Positions 1 through 8,793 of a stretch of DNA of 64,000 bases are shown here, one piece after another. The translations under genes were made by a program, and so were the position numbers. Each line of letters begins with the position of its first letter. The stretch's first letter is position 1. The notes under the pieces are model-generated. The model was not told the origin of the DNA and searched no databases. It saw only the letters and a program-made list of their open reading frames with translations. This DNA comes from Proteobacteria bacterium ST_bin14 (lineage in GTDB: Bacteria; Pseudomonadota; Alphaproteobacteria; Sphingomonadales; Sphingomonadaceae), in assembly GCA_002083655.1 (NCBI GenBank), contig MSXR01000008.1, positions 1 to 64,000 of the forward strand. Direction: 5' to 3'.

Positions 1-4
1 GCGC

Positions 5-53
5 AGCGAAGCAATCCAGCTTCACGACTTGCGGCACACTGGATTGCTTCGCT
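5..53. repeat. Inverted repeat, 15-bp perfect arms
   Basis: The arms at 5-19 (AGCGAAGCAATCCAG) and 39-53 are perfect reverse complements around a 19-base loop. Repeats with this core (GGATTGCTTCGCT) are scattered between genes in many proteobacterial genomes. It lies just downstream of the minus-strand MAPEG gene and could form a hairpin in its transcript. Confidence 0.75.
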
Positions 54-94
54 CCGCTCGCAATGACGATTCAGATTTTACGCAGGCCGCTCTA

Positions 95-128
95 GCCCAT
101 CAGCAAGCGGGGCCCATCAGCCAGCGGG
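95..128. repeat. Tandem 17-bp duplication over the end of the MAPEG gene
   Basis: Bases 95-111 and 112-128 are two adjacent copies of GCCCATCAGCMAGCGGG differing at one base. The second copy contains the last codons and the TGA stop of the minus-strand MAPEG gene. The first lies just beyond the stop, which suggests a small recent duplication or slippage event. Confidence 0.7.
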
Positions 129-557
129 TTGCTGCACCGTGATCGGCAGCACCGTGACGGGGTTGGCTGGCGTGGTGAACGGGATCACCAGGGCATAAAT
201 GCCCAGCCCCAGCATCGTGAAGAGCGAAATCAGCGTGCCGCCGAAACGGCCGGGCATCCAGCCGTCCATCCCAATGCCGTGGCCCACCCGACCGAGCAGG
301 TACAGGCCGGTCACCGCCCACAACCAGGTTGTCGTGCCCTGGCTGAGTTCAATTGCGCCGATCAGGACAAGGACGATCGGCGTATATTCGATGAAATTGG
401 CCTGCGCCCGCATCCGCGACATCAGCGCCATGTCGCCGCCGTCGCCGATGCTCACCTTGGCCGCGCGGCGAACATTGCCGACGCGCATCGACAGCCAGAA
501 ATTGATGATGGCCGCGCCACCGGCGGCAACAAGCGTGATCGGAAGGGCGCTGGACAT
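117..557 (-). CDS. MAPEG family membrane protein
   Basis: This 146-residue integral membrane protein has the layout of the MAPEG family (membrane-associated proteins in eicosanoid and glutathione metabolism). An N-terminal hydrophobic helix precedes a basic loop with RVGNVRRAAKVSIGDGG, followed by RMRAQANFIEYTPIVL and two more hydrophobic stretches containing GRVGHGIGM. The RAQANFxEY segment is the typical family signature. The ATG was chosen because AGAGG lies upstream at good spacing and the protein then has family length; an open frame extends a further 64 codons upstream but looks non-coding. Bacterial MAPEG proteins mostly have no proven substrate, so the enzymatic role is open. Confidence 0.85.
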   Translation of the reverse strand: MSSALPITLVAAGGAAIINFWLSMRVGNVRRAAKVSIGDGGDMALMSRMRAQANFIEYTPIVLVLIGAIELSQGTTTWLWAVTGLYLLGRVGHGIGMDGWMPGRFGGTLISLFTMLGLGIYALVIPFTTPANPVTVLPITVQQPAG

Positions 558-652
558 CGTGATTCCTCTGGTTGACAGGTCTTGCCGCGTCTCTTGGCAG
601 TCTCGCCACCGCCTGACAATGCGCGCGCTGGTCCGCCTGCCGTTCGGTACGC

Positions 653-680
653 TTGCAAGCGTCTGCAAATTCGCTATAGC
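653..680 (+). promoter_or_regulatory. Candidate housekeeping promoter for rpmF-plsX operon
   Basis: TTGCAA at 653-658 and TATAGC at 675-680 are separated by 16 bases and lie about 120 bases upstream of rpmF, in the divergent gap from the MAPEG gene. This is a reasonable sigma-70 type match, but no other evidence supports it. Confidence 0.3.
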
Positions 681-800
681 GCCACGCTTCGCGATGCGTC
701 TGGCCGCTGGTGGCTTCTGCGGCTTATTGGCCGTTGGATTGTACACCAATTGCCCGGTTTGTCGCCTTCGTTCACGATTTTCACAGCTTAAGGTGCCGAA

Positions 801-980
801 ATGGCCGTCCCCAAAAGAAAGACTTCACCGTCCAAGCGCGGCATGCGCCGCAGCCACGACTCGCTGGCCGTAGAGGCGTATCAGGAATGCCCCAATTGTG
901 GCGAACTGAAGCGCCCGCACATCATGTGCGGTTCTTGCGGCCATTATAATGGCCGTGAGATCCTGTCGGTCGAAAGCTGA
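801..980 (+). CDS. rpmF: 50S ribosomal protein L32
   Basis: This 59-residue protein begins MAVPKRKTSPSKRGMRRSHD, the standard L32 start, and carries the zinc-binding CxxC pairs CPNCGE and CGSCGHYNGRE in its second half. It is a structural protein of the large ribosomal subunit. It leads the operon with plsX and fabH, an arrangement conserved in many bacteria that ties ribosome synthesis to membrane lipid synthesis. It is ATG-started, full length and not broken. Confidence 0.97.
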   Translation: MAVPKRKTSPSKRGMRRSHDSLAVEAYQECPNCGELKRPHIMCGSCGHYNGREILSVES

Positions 981-1009
981 CTTAAGCATTAATCGGGGAT
1001 CGCCAGCAC

Positions 1010-2041
1010 GTGCCGATCAGTTCTTACATTGCCATCGACGCGATGGGTGGCGATGAAGGTCTATCGGTCATGCTGGCAGGCGTCGCGCTTGCGCGGCAGC
1101 GTTTCGATTCGCTCCGGTTTCTGCTGGTGGGCGACGAAGCGGCGATTGCCCCTGCGTTGAAAAGCTATCCGGCATTGGCGCAGTGCACCGAAATTGTGCA
1201 TGCCCCCGATCTGATTACCGCCAGCGAAAAGCCAAGCCAGGCGCTGCGGCGCGCCAAGACGACGTCTATGGGCATGGCGATTGATATGGTGAAGCAGGGC
1301 CGCGCTGGCGTGGCTGTGTCAGCTGGCAATACCGGCGCGCTGATGGCGATTGCCAAGATTGCGCTGCGCACGTTGCCGGGGATTGATCGTCCAGCATTGG
1401 CGGCGCTCATGCCCACGCTGGGCAAAAATGATGTCGTGATGCTCGATCTGGGGGCGAACACCGAATGCGATGCGCGCAATCTGGTGCAGTTTGCCGTGAT
1501 GGGCGCGGCCTATGCCCGCACCACGCTTGATCTGGCCGCGCCGCGAGTCGCCCTGCTCAACATCGGCACCGAAGCGCTGAAGGGTACAGACAGCATTCGC
1601 GATGCCGCTGCCATGCTGAAAGCCGCCACCCACCTGCCGATGGTGTTTTCAGGCTTTGTCGAAGGCAACCAGCTATCGCACGGCAATGTCGATGTGATCG
1701 TTTGTGACGGCTTTACCGGTAATATCGCCCTGAAAACGGCGGAAGGCACCGCCAAGTTTGTCGGCGACCTGCTCAAGCGCGCCTTTCGCAGTTCGATTCG
1801 GTCAAAGTTCGGCTTTCTGATTTCGCGGCCCGCCACCAAGCTGCTGCGCGATCACCTTGATCCCAACAACCATAATGGCGGCGTGTTTTTGGGCCTGAAC
1901 GGGCTGGTGGTGAAAAGCCATGGCGGCGCCAATGCGATTGGTGTCGCGCACGCGATTGAGGTTGCCGCCAAAATGCTGCGTGATGATCTTACCCGCCGAA
2001 TCAGCGACGATCTCAGCAATTTTGAAGCACAGGCCGCGTGA
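1010..2041 (+). CDS. plsX: Phosphate acyltransferase PlsX
   Basis: PlsX converts acyl-ACP to acyl-phosphate, the first step of the PlsX/PlsY route to phosphatidic acid at the inner membrane face. The 343-residue protein starts IAIDAMGGDEG, the usual N-terminal motif, and includes VSAGNTGALMA and the late FLGLNGLVVKSHGGANA segment. A GTG start 29 bases after rpmF is used because it directly precedes the family N-terminus. The stop codon overlaps the fabH start by four bases (GTGA), suggesting translational coupling. Confidence 0.96.
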   Translation: MPISSYIAIDAMGGDEGLSVMLAGVALARQRFDSLRFLLVGDEAAIAPALKSYPALAQCTEIVHAPDLITASEKPSQALRRAKTTSMGMAIDMVKQGRAGVAVSAGNTGALMAIAKIALRTLPGIDRPALAALMPTLGKNDVVMLDLGANTECDARNLVQFAVMGAAYARTTLDLAAPRVALLNIGTEALKGTDSIRDAAAMLKAATHLPMVFSGFVEGNQLSHGNVDVIVCDGFTGNIALKTAEGTAKFVGDLLKRAFRSSIRSKFGFLISRPATKLLRDHLDPNNHNGGVFLGLNGLVVKSHGGANAIGVAHAIEVAAKMLRDDLTRRISDDLSNFEAQAA

Positions 2042-2997
2042 TCCGTTCAGTCATCACGGGGACAGGATCGGCGCTGCCCGTGCGCCGGGTGTCAAACGCT
2101 GAACTGGCAGAAACGGTGGACACGACCGATGACTGGATCGTCGAGCGCACCGGCATCCGCTTTCGCCATCTCGCCGGCGATGGCGAGACGACGGCGACCC
2201 TCGCCACCGGTGCAGCACGCGCGGCGCTGGCCGCTGCTGGACTGGATGCAAGCGCCATCGACCTGATCGTGCTGGCCACCGCCACGCCCGACCAGACATT
2301 TCCGGCCACCGCCACCAAGGTGCAAGCGGCGCTGGGCATACATGATTGCGTCGCGTTTGACGTGGCGGCGGTATGCTCGGGTTTTCTATATGCGCTGCAT
2401 GTTGCCGACAGCCTGATCCGCACGGGTGCTGCCCGGCGTGCCCTGGTGATCGGCGCTGAAACCTTCAGCCGCATTCTTGATTGGGAAGATCGCACCACCT
2501 GCGTGCTGTTCGGTGACGGCGCGGGTGCGATTGTGCTGGAGGGGCAGGAGGGCGGCGATCGCGGCATTTTGTATAGCCGCCTGCACGCCGATGGCCGGCA
2601 TAACGAACTCCTCTATGTCGATGGTGGTCCGTCGACGACCGGCACGGTCGGCAAGCTGCGGATGAAGGGGCGGGAGGTGTTTCGCCACGCGGTCGTCAAT
2701 CTGGCGGCGGTGATGGAAGAAGTGCTGGCCAGCGCGAATCTGACGCCCGGTGATGTCGACTGGGTGGTCCCGCACCAGGCCAATGCCCGCATTCTGGACG
2801 CGACCGCGCGCAAGCTGGGGCTGCCTGGCGAAAAGGTGATCATGACGGTTGATCAGCACGCCAATACATCGGCAGCATCGGTGCCGCTGGCGCTTGATGT
2901 CGCGGTGCGTGACGGGCGGATACAGCGCGGCGACCTGTTGGTGCTTGAGGCGATGGGCGGCGGCTTTACTTGGGGCGCAGCGCTGGTTCGCTTCTAG
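2038..2997 (+). CDS. fabH: 3-oxoacyl-ACP synthase III
   Basis: FabH condenses acetyl-CoA with malonyl-ACP to start fatty acid synthesis. The 319-residue protein shows the KAS III catalytic triad: Cys113 in AAVCSGF, His246 in VPHQAN and Asn276 in HANTSAAS. The GTG start overlaps the end of plsX. Together with plsX it forms a lipid-initiation module. No missing residues or truncation were seen. Confidence 0.97.
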   Translation: MIRSVITGTGSALPVRRVSNAELAETVDTTDDWIVERTGIRFRHLAGDGETTATLATGAARAALAAAGLDASAIDLIVLATATPDQTFPATATKVQAALGIHDCVAFDVAAVCSGFLYALHVADSLIRTGAARRALVIGAETFSRILDWEDRTTCVLFGDGAGAIVLEGQEGGDRGILYSRLHADGRHNELLYVDGGPSTTGTVGKLRMKGREVFRHAVVNLAAVMEEVLASANLTPGDVDWVVPHQANARILDATARKLGLPGEKVIMTVDQHANTSAASVPLALDVAVRDGRIQRGDLLVLEAMGGGFTWGAALVRF

Positions 2998-3065
2998 CGA
3001 TTGATTCCGGGGCCGGATTTGGGCGGTGGCTTTCCTGATTCTGTTTTGGAGCGTAACTTTTTCGT

Positions 3066-3071
3066 TACAAT
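3066..3071 (+). promoter_or_regulatory. Possible -10 element for ihfA
   Basis: TACAAT lies 69 bases upstream of ihfA in the 142-base fabH-ihfA gap, directly after the small inverted repeat GTAAC-N6-GTTAC. No good -35 is present at 16-18 base spacing. It is a weak candidate for a separate ihfA promoter. Confidence 0.25.
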
Positions 3072-3139
3072 CTGCTTTTCATCGCTAGATTGCGTGTGAT
3101 AGGCAAAAAAAAAGCCAAGCAAACGGGGGGAATCGGCGC

Positions 3140-3439
3140 ATGGCAATTGCGGGAACGTTGACACGGGCAGATCTGGCAGATGCATTACATCGTGATGTAG
3201 GGCTGTCGCGGATGGATTCCGCCAAGCTGGTTGAGCAGATTCTTGGGCACATGTGCGATGCGCTGGCACAAGGCGAGAACGTCAAGATTTCCGGCTTCGG
3301 AACATTTGTATTGCGCAACAAGGGGGAGCGGGTTGGCCGCAACCCCAAAACCGGTGTTGAAGTGCCCATCGCGCCGCGCCGCGTGCTCACTTTTCGGGCG
3401 AGCCAGATGATGCGTGAACGCATTGTCGAGGCGAACTGA
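3140..3439 (+). CDS. ihfA: Integration host factor subunit alpha
   Basis: This 99-residue DNA-bending protein is of the HU/IHF family. It starts with TLTRADLADAL and has the hallmark KISGFGTFVLRNK and GRNPKTGVEVPI segments, whose beta-arm contacts the minor groove. It pairs with IHF beta, encoded elsewhere. IHF commonly assists sigma-54 promoters, which matters here because several flagellar promoters in this window are of that type. It is followed after eight bases by the merR-type gene. Confidence 0.95.
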   Translation: MAIAGTLTRADLADALHRDVGLSRMDSAKLVEQILGHMCDALAQGENVKISGFGTFVLRNKGERVGRNPKTGVEVPIAPRRVLTFRASQMMRERIVEAN

Positions 3440-3447
3440 ACTCCCCT

Positions 3448-3786
3448 GTGGCAGCGCCGCTTGAAAAGGCGGCCGGGGCCTTCCGAACGATTGGCGAGTT
3501 GTCGCAAGAACTCGGCATTCCCCGGCATATTCTGCGATATTGGGAAACCCGGTTTCCGCAACTGCGTCCACTCCAGCGGGCCGGTAAGCGACGCTATTAC
3601 CGGCCTGATGATGTTGCGCTCGTCCGGCGGATTAACACGCTGCTCAATCTTGAAGGCTATACGATTCGCGGCGTCCACACGCTACTCGCCGCTGAGCGAA
3701 AGCAACCGACAGCACCCGTAAACGCAGCGGCGGTAAAGGCGGTGCGCGACATGCTGGTGGACGCGCTGGAACGCGACACGGCGTAA
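3448..3786 (+). CDS. MerR family transcriptional regulator
   Basis: This short 112-residue protein has an N-terminal MerR winged helix-turn-helix: RTIGELSQELGIPRHILRYW, followed by ETRFPQLRPLQRAGKRRYYRPDDV and the wing. There is little beyond a short helix, so no effector-binding domain is visible. This compact MerR is the usual neighbour of ihfA in alphaproteobacteria. The start is GTG, eight bases after ihfA. Its target is unknown. Confidence 0.85.
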   Translation: MAAPLEKAAGAFRTIGELSQELGIPRHILRYWETRFPQLRPLQRAGKRRYYRPDDVALVRRINTLLNLEGYTIRGVHTLLAAERKQPTAPVNAAAVKAVRDMLVDALERDTA

Positions 3787-3799
3787 GTGGCCGACTGCT

Positions 3800-4873
3800 T
3801 CAGAACCGCCGACGCTGTTCGATCGCGGTGGTGCCAGCGGGCAGCAATATCTCCGTCCCGTCATGCCCGATCACCAGCGGCCCTTTGAACCGCGCGCGCG
3901 CATCGCCCAGAAATGGCCCCTCCAGGATCGAATAGGGTAGCGGCGGCACGATGTGGGTGAGCAGCAGCATTTTTACGCCCGCCCGCTGGGCAATGTCAGC
4001 TGCTGCCTGCGGGGTGGTGTGGTAGCTGGGGATGTCGTGGAAAATCCGGCCCAGATTGGTGCGGCCAGCCCGTTTTGCCGCTGCCTGCTGAAGGGCAACC
4101 AGTCGTTGCGACAGTGCTTCATGCACCAGCACATCGGCACCCTTGGCGGCACGCTCAACTGATGGCGCAGGCTTGGTGTCGCCGCTCACCACGATGCGGC
4201 GTCCCTTATAGGCAAAGATATAGCCATAGGCCGGCTCAACCGGCGCATGATCGACCCGGAACGCGAAAACCTGAAGGCCGTTTTTGGCAAAGATCAGCCG
4301 TGGATCGCCATTGGCCGGGGTGTCCTGCGGGAACGCCTGCATGCCAAAGGCGGCTGGTTGCATCACTTGAGTGCCGTGGTGCGCGATGCGGTAACCGCGA
4401 TCAGGACCATAGGCGGTGTTGAATCCGCCAACAACGGTTTCCACCCCCAGCGGGCCATAGACGGGCAGCGGCAATGGCGACCCGCTGGTGCCCCAATGCT
4501 GCAGCATCAGCGCGCCCAGCGAATCGATATGATCAGAATGAAAATGGGTAAGGAACACCGCCTCCACCCGGCCCGCGCCATAGCCCATCCGGCTCAGATT
4601 GCGCACCCCGCCCTCGCCACTATCGACTAGATACACATGCCGACCCGCGGTGATGACGGTGCATGGCCCGGCGCGGTCCGGTGATGGCATTGGTGATCCG
4701 GCGCCGCATAGCGCGACACCCAGCCCATCGGGCCGCCCGGCAAACGGATCGGTGGCCAGCACCTGCTTCATGCCGCGTTCAAACAGCGCCAGCGCGATCC
4801 TGTCGCGCATCAGATAGGCCCCGCCCGCGATAATCCCCAGCAGCAGCGCGGCGATGCCGATAATCCGTTTCAT
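3800..4873 (-). CDS. Membrane-anchored MBL-fold metallo-hydrolase
   Basis: This 357-residue protein has an N-terminal hydrophobic anchor (residues 3-20), then a metallo-beta-lactamase fold. The zinc motif is THFHSDHID (His110, His112, Asp114, His115), with later SGDTKPAP and a C-terminal THIVPP histidine. The layout resembles RNase Z-like and arylsulfatase-like hydrolases, but the anchor suggests action at the periplasmic face of the membrane. The start overlaps the upstream DsbA-fold gene stop (ATGA), so the two are probably co-transcribed. Its substrate cannot be deduced. Confidence 0.85.
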   Translation of the reverse strand: MKRIIGIAALLLGIIAGGAYLMRDRIALALFERGMKQVLATDPFAGRPDGLGVALCGAGSPMPSPDRAGPCTVITAGRHVYLVDSGEGGVRNLSRMGYGAGRVEAVFLTHFHSDHIDSLGALMLQHWGTSGSPLPLPVYGPLGVETVVGGFNTAYGPDRGYRIAHHGTQVMQPAAFGMQAFPQDTPANGDPRLIFAKNGLQVFAFRVDHAPVEPAYGYIFAYKGRRIVVSGDTKPAPSVERAAKGADVLVHEALSQRLVALQQAAAKRAGRTNLGRIFHDIPSYHTTPQAAADIAQRAGVKMLLLTHIVPPLPYSILEGPFLGDARARFKGPLVIGHDGTEILLPAGTTAIEQRRRF

Positions 4874-6213
4874 GCCATTTTCCGATCAATTGCGCTTAGC
4901 CCCAGCGCGTCGCGAAGGTCGTCCTCAACCCGCCACAGCCGGTCTTGTCCCCACCAGCCGGGGCGATCATCCACCTGGAATGATGGGACGCCCCACAGCC
5001 CCAGTGCGAACAGATCGGTACGGTTGGCCTCTGCAACGGTTTGCCACGACGGATCGGCAAGCGCGGCATGGACTGCCGCAGCGTCGATACCCACGCGTGC
5101 GGCGACGGGCAGCAGCCCGGCATCACTGGTCATATCAATCCCATCGGCAAAGGCTGCGCGCAGGAAGGATTGCGCAAAAGCAAGGCCGCTTGCGTGACCG
5201 GTGTCGGGGCCATTCTCCCGGTTGATCGCATGGTGCAGCACCGCCAGCCCGCGCTCCACGCCCAGCCCCACCGGATCGACGATTTTGCCAAACCCAATCC
5301 CGGCCCGCGCCGCCTCGCGCTTGGTATCGCGCGTAATGTACATCCGTTTTGCGCCCGGCACCGGCAATCCGCGCATCACCATGGGCAGCACGAATTTCAG
5401 GCGAAGGTTTGCGCCATAGGCGTCCGCAAGCGCGCCAATCCGCTCAGCGGCAACCAGCGTATAGGGCGACCGGAATGACAGGTAGAAATCGATCCGGGGC
5501 TGGGTTGCGCGCGTTTCAGGCGCGGGCAGGGCGCGCAGATCAAGGATTGGGCAGATGGCGGCACCGGTCGCCCCATCTTCTGCGCGCAATCGCGCTTCGA
5601 GGTAATGGAGCCGGTCGACACCCCAATAAAACTCACCTTCAAAATGCGTGGTGGCACCCAGATAATGGCCCAGCTTCTGGCGGGTCGCAGCCCCTGCATT
5701 GACCAAAGCTGCCGTCGAAGTTTCGTTGAGCGACCCATGTTGCTGCGCCACCGCATCCAGCGCGGCATCGGCATTATCGGCCAGGCAGGCGCGTGCTATC
5801 GCGATCAGCGCGTCGACCGGGCGATCATTCCCCAGCGCTGCACCGGCAATCGCCTGCGCCCGCGCGATTTGCGCCGGGTTGGGATGGCCGCTGCCCATCG
5901 GCTCCAGCCCCAATGTGGTGGCAAGCATCCGCGCATCACGGCGACCATAATCTTCAAGCCGGTCAATCTCTGGCGCGGCAGCGGCATCGGGCGCGGGCAC
6001 CAGATGAAGCCGCAGCGTCAGCCCGTGATGCTCGGCCAGCGCCGCCAGAAACGGCAACGCCACTGGCCCATAGGGATCATCGATCTGGAAAAAGAAATCC
6101 GCCGTCATCGCCCCGCCCCTCATCCGTCGCGCCAGCCGGTGCCGCGCCCGCTGCCCATCGCGCAGCGCGTCGCTTGTCAATGCGGTGGTCACCAGGCGGC
6201 GAATGGCGCTCAT
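4870..6213 (-). CDS. DsbA-fold protein with two thioredoxin-like halves (HCCA isomerase-like)
   Basis: This 447-residue protein has two DsbA-like segments. The first starts near TADFFFQIDDPYGPVALPFL. The second starts at FYLSFRSPYTLVAAERI and ends with LWGVPSFQVDDRP, the cis-proline loop. Neither half has a CxxC motif. The SPY active-site region is that of 2-hydroxychromene-2-carboxylate isomerases and kappa-class glutathione transferases, so a disulfide role is unlikely. The ATG at 6213 was chosen; the frame stays open to a GTG at 6291. It precedes and overlaps the MBL hydrolase gene. Confidence 0.75.
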   Translation of the reverse strand: MSAIRRLVTTALTSDALRDGQRARHRLARRMRGGAMTADFFFQIDDPYGPVALPFLAALAEHHGLTLRLHLVPAPDAAAAPEIDRLEDYGRRDARMLATTLGLEPMGSGHPNPAQIARAQAIAGAALGNDRPVDALIAIARACLADNADAALDAVAQQHGSLNETSTAALVNAGAATRQKLGHYLGATTHFEGEFYWGVDRLHYLEARLRAEDGATGAAICPILDLRALPAPETRATQPRIDFYLSFRSPYTLVAAERIGALADAYGANLRLKFVLPMVMRGLPVPGAKRMYITRDTKREAARAGIGFGKIVDPVGLGVERGLAVLHHAINRENGPDTGHASGLAFAQSFLRAAFADGIDMTSDAGLLPVAARVGIDAAAVHAALADPSWQTVAEANRTDLFALGLWGVPSFQVDDRPGWWGQDRLWRVEDDLRDALGLSAIDRKMA

Positions 6214-6392
6214 CGATAATCCATAGCTTATAGCACGGGTTGTGACAAAAGAAGAATTTCTGTGGCGGTTTAGCGAGACTTTAAGTGCCACAGCTCGTAG
6301 CTAACAATTAGCATTGGCCATGCCGATTCAGGCGCGTTGAGCCGGTGCTGGACGCTGTATCACCGATTGCTTATGCCATGGGCAGAATTGAT

Positions 6393-7022
6393 ATGAAACC
6401 ACCACCATCCCTGATCAGCCGTCGCCAACCCCAGCCCCTGCCTGATCAGGCGCTGGACGGTCGCCATTTGCGCAGCCGCACGACGCGCGCCAAGATTGTC
6501 AGCGCCTTGCTGACATTGGTGCGCGAAGGCGATGTTGCGCCCGGTGCTGCGCGCGTTGCCGAGGTGGCGGGCGTTGGCCTGCGCACGGTGTTTCGCCACT
6601 TTGACGAAATGGAATCGCTGTACCGCGAAATGGCAGAGGTGATTGAGGCACAGGTGATGCCGATCATGCTCAAACCGTTTGAGGCGACGGGCTGGCGAGA
6701 CCGGGTTCGCGAAATGGCGGATCGGCGGATTGGCATTTACGAAACGATCATGCCGTATCGCATCTCGTCCAGCATCAAACGCTTCCAGTCCGAATTTTTG
6801 ATGCAGGGCTATCACAAGCAGCTCCAGCTCGAACGCACATCGCTCCACGCTATTCTACCGGCATCGGTGATCGCGGATGCACCTGTCGCCAGTGCAATCG
6901 AGGTGACGATTAGCTTTCAGTGCTGGCGCCGCCTGCGGCATGATCAGGGGCTGGTAATCGACGATGCGCGCGCGGTGATCCACCGGCTGCTGGAGGCGAT
7001 GCTGGCGAGCATCACCGATTAG
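6393..7022 (+). CDS. TetR/AcrR family transcriptional regulator
   Basis: This protein of about 209 residues has an N-terminal TetR helix-turn-helix: RTTRAKIVSALLTLVREGDV followed by AARVAEVAGVGLRTVFRHFD. The C-terminal ligand-binding half is helical and not assignable. The start is uncertain: in-frame ATGs lie at 6378 and 6393 and a GTG at 6345, none with a clear ribosome site. It diverges from the DsbA-fold gene, and an intergenic gap of about 180 bases could hold an operator. Its stop overlaps the end of the convergent neighbour. Confidence 0.8.
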   Translation: MKPPPSLISRRQPQPLPDQALDGRHLRSRTTRAKIVSALLTLVREGDVAPGAARVAEVAGVGLRTVFRHFDEMESLYREMAEVIEAQVMPIMLKPFEATGWRDRVREMADRRIGIYETIMPYRISSSIKRFQSEFLMQGYHKQLQLERTSLHAILPASVIADAPVASAIEVTISFQCWRRLRHDQGLVIDDARAVIHRLLEAMLASITD

Positions 7023-8248
7023 CCGAATATCCGGGCCACGCGCCGCATTGAGCACCAATAGACATCGTTGCTCCACCCTATCGATGGAAACACCACGCCC
7101 TGCGTGATTCCGCCAATCCGGACGCGGCCCGTTTCGGCACCCGTTTCGATATCAAGGAACACCACTTCCTCGCCGCCACGGCGATAATCATTGGTGATAA
7201 TCTGGCCTGATCGGGCGAGCAGGATCATATGACTGGCACAGCCAATCCCGCTCTTGCGCCAGCGTTCAGTCAGCGCGCGCGTTGCCGGATCAAAGTTCCA
7301 GGCCTGCATGACGCGATTGGCAGAATCGAAACCGATAACGATGCCCCGATCGGAATCGATTAGCGGTGGATTGGTGATGCTGCCGCCATTTAGACCGCTG
7401 ATGGTGATCGCATCATGATCGTCAGCGTTATCAAGCGCGACCCGGATCAGTCGATTGGGGGTCTGCACGACGCCCCGCCCGATCATGCTGGTCTGATAGC
7501 GGTGCCGCCCATTGTCCATGAACCAGGCTTGGCCAAGTGCCAGCACCACATCCCAACCATAGCTTTGTGTCGTTGTGCCGACATAATCATGACACCAGTC
7601 ATCATCGCGAACCAGCGTGTCGCGCGCCCAGTGATAGCGGAAGATTGAGCGCACCCCCACGACATATACCGTCGTGCCAACCGCGCTCAACCGGGCGATT
7701 GATGGTTCGGGGCAATCAATCGTGGCAATGATCGACAGGGTATCAGGGTCGATCACCAGCAACCGCGCGGGCACGCTGTCCGACAGGTTCTTGGTCACGA
7801 TCATGCCATTAGCGAGGATGACGAAGCTGTTGTGCGGTAGGTTGATCGGCAGGCGAAGCGATGCCATCAGCCGACATTGACGATCGAGCCGGTGCGCGTA
7901 TCGGCCATAAACAACGTACAGATCGCCATTGGCGTGGATCGCCATGCCACCCGGCCACATTGGTCCGCCTGCCAATCGGGGTGATCGCGCAATCGGTGCC
8001 AGCGTTTCCGGATCGATCCGTTCAACACGCGCGCTGGTTGGCAGTTTCAGGTTTGATCGAAGCACCGAATGAGTGAGCAGGAAAACCTCCCCCGGCGCGC
8101 CCAGCACGGTCATCGTTGACATCAGCGTTCGCCGTGTGGTGGCGCGCAACCGATCGCTCATCACCATTTCAGCACCGTGGCGCGCGGTTTGTCGGCGATC
8201 GGGGGTGCCATCTTCCCCCGGCCAGGGACTATCGAAATAGCCGGTCAT
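7019..8248 (-). CDS. Hypothetical beta-propeller-like protein
   Basis: This 409-residue protein lacks a clear signal peptide. It shows repeated strand-turn units such as GGMAIHANGDLYVVYGRYAHRL, NSFVILANGMIVTKN and VGTTVYVVGVRSIFRYH, as expected of SMP-30/NHL-type propellers. No catalytic or metal motif is recognised with confidence. It converges on the TetR gene with a 4-base overlap and follows the PepSY-type gene after 30 bases, so it may be cotranscribed with the latter. The function is unknown. Confidence 0.6.
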   Translation of the reverse strand: MTGYFDSPWPGEDGTPDRRQTARHGAEMVMSDRLRATTRRTLMSTMTVLGAPGEVFLLTHSVLRSNLKLPTSARVERIDPETLAPIARSPRLAGGPMWPGGMAIHANGDLYVVYGRYAHRLDRQCRLMASLRLPINLPHNSFVILANGMIVTKNLSDSVPARLLVIDPDTLSIIATIDCPEPSIARLSAVGTTVYVVGVRSIFRYHWARDTLVRDDDWCHDYVGTTTQSYGWDVVLALGQAWFMDNGRHRYQTSMIGRGVVQTPNRLIRVALDNADDHDAITISGLNGGSITNPPLIDSDRGIVIGFDSANRVMQAWNFDPATRALTERWRKSGIGCASHMILLARSGQIITNDYRRGGEEVVFLDIETGAETGRVRIGGITQGVVFPSIGWSNDVYWCSMRRVARIFG

Positions 8249-8278
8249 GGTGTCGCGCCCAATCGTGTGGTTGGATCG

Positions 8279-8725
8279 TCAGACGAGCAGCATCAGGATC
8301 GGTAGCACCGTGCCCAGCGCCAGCATGATCTGTGCGGTGCGGCGCACCTGTTTGTTGCTGAGGGCAATCATGATGCCCAGCAGGGTCGACAGCATCAGCC
8401 CGATCGACATGAAGCCAACAAACACTTTCAGCGGCCAGGGCGAATGCGTGGGGGCGGCAGGGGTGGGCGCTGATGGTGCAGGCTTGCCATCGGCGGCACC
8501 GGCTGCGGCGGGCGGGCGCGGTTTGCGGGCTTTGGGGAAATCCTGTTTCTTGTGAATCGACGCGATGGTGGCGATCCATTTGGGCGGCGCGACGCCATTT
8601 TCGGTTTCATGAAAATCAAAGGTCTGCAGCGCGCCGCTGAACGCGAAAAACAAAATCGCGGGTGCAAACAACATCCCGCACCACAAGTGAAACTGCCGCA
8701 GGCGGCGAAGGGTGCGCGGGTGCAT
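8279..8725 (-). CDS. PepSY-associated TM-type membrane protein
   Basis: This 148-residue protein starts RLRQFHLWCGMLFAPAILFFAFSGALQTF, the first helix typical of PepSY-associated TM proteins (histidine in the helix, FFAFSG motif). A proline/alanine-rich loop and two more C-terminal hydrophobic helices follow. It is much shorter than the reductase-like members of the family and resembles the small stand-alone form. A role in heme or metal handling is only inferred from the family. Confidence 0.65.
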   Translation of the reverse strand: MHPRTLRRLRQFHLWCGMLFAPAILFFAFSGALQTFDFHETENGVAPPKWIATIASIHKKQDFPKARKPRPPAAAGAADGKPAPSAPTPAAPTHSPWPLKVFVGFMSIGLMLSTLLGIMIALSNKQVRRTAQIMLALGTVLPILMLLV

Positions 8726-8793
8726 CGTACTTGCCTTTCGGGCGGGTTCGGTGACAGCTTCATACCTGTGCGCCGCGCTATGCGCTATCCAGC

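Noticed and set aside
981..1009. TTAAGCATTAA as a CtrA box between rpmF and plsX
   Set aside because: The half sites are three bases apart instead of seven.
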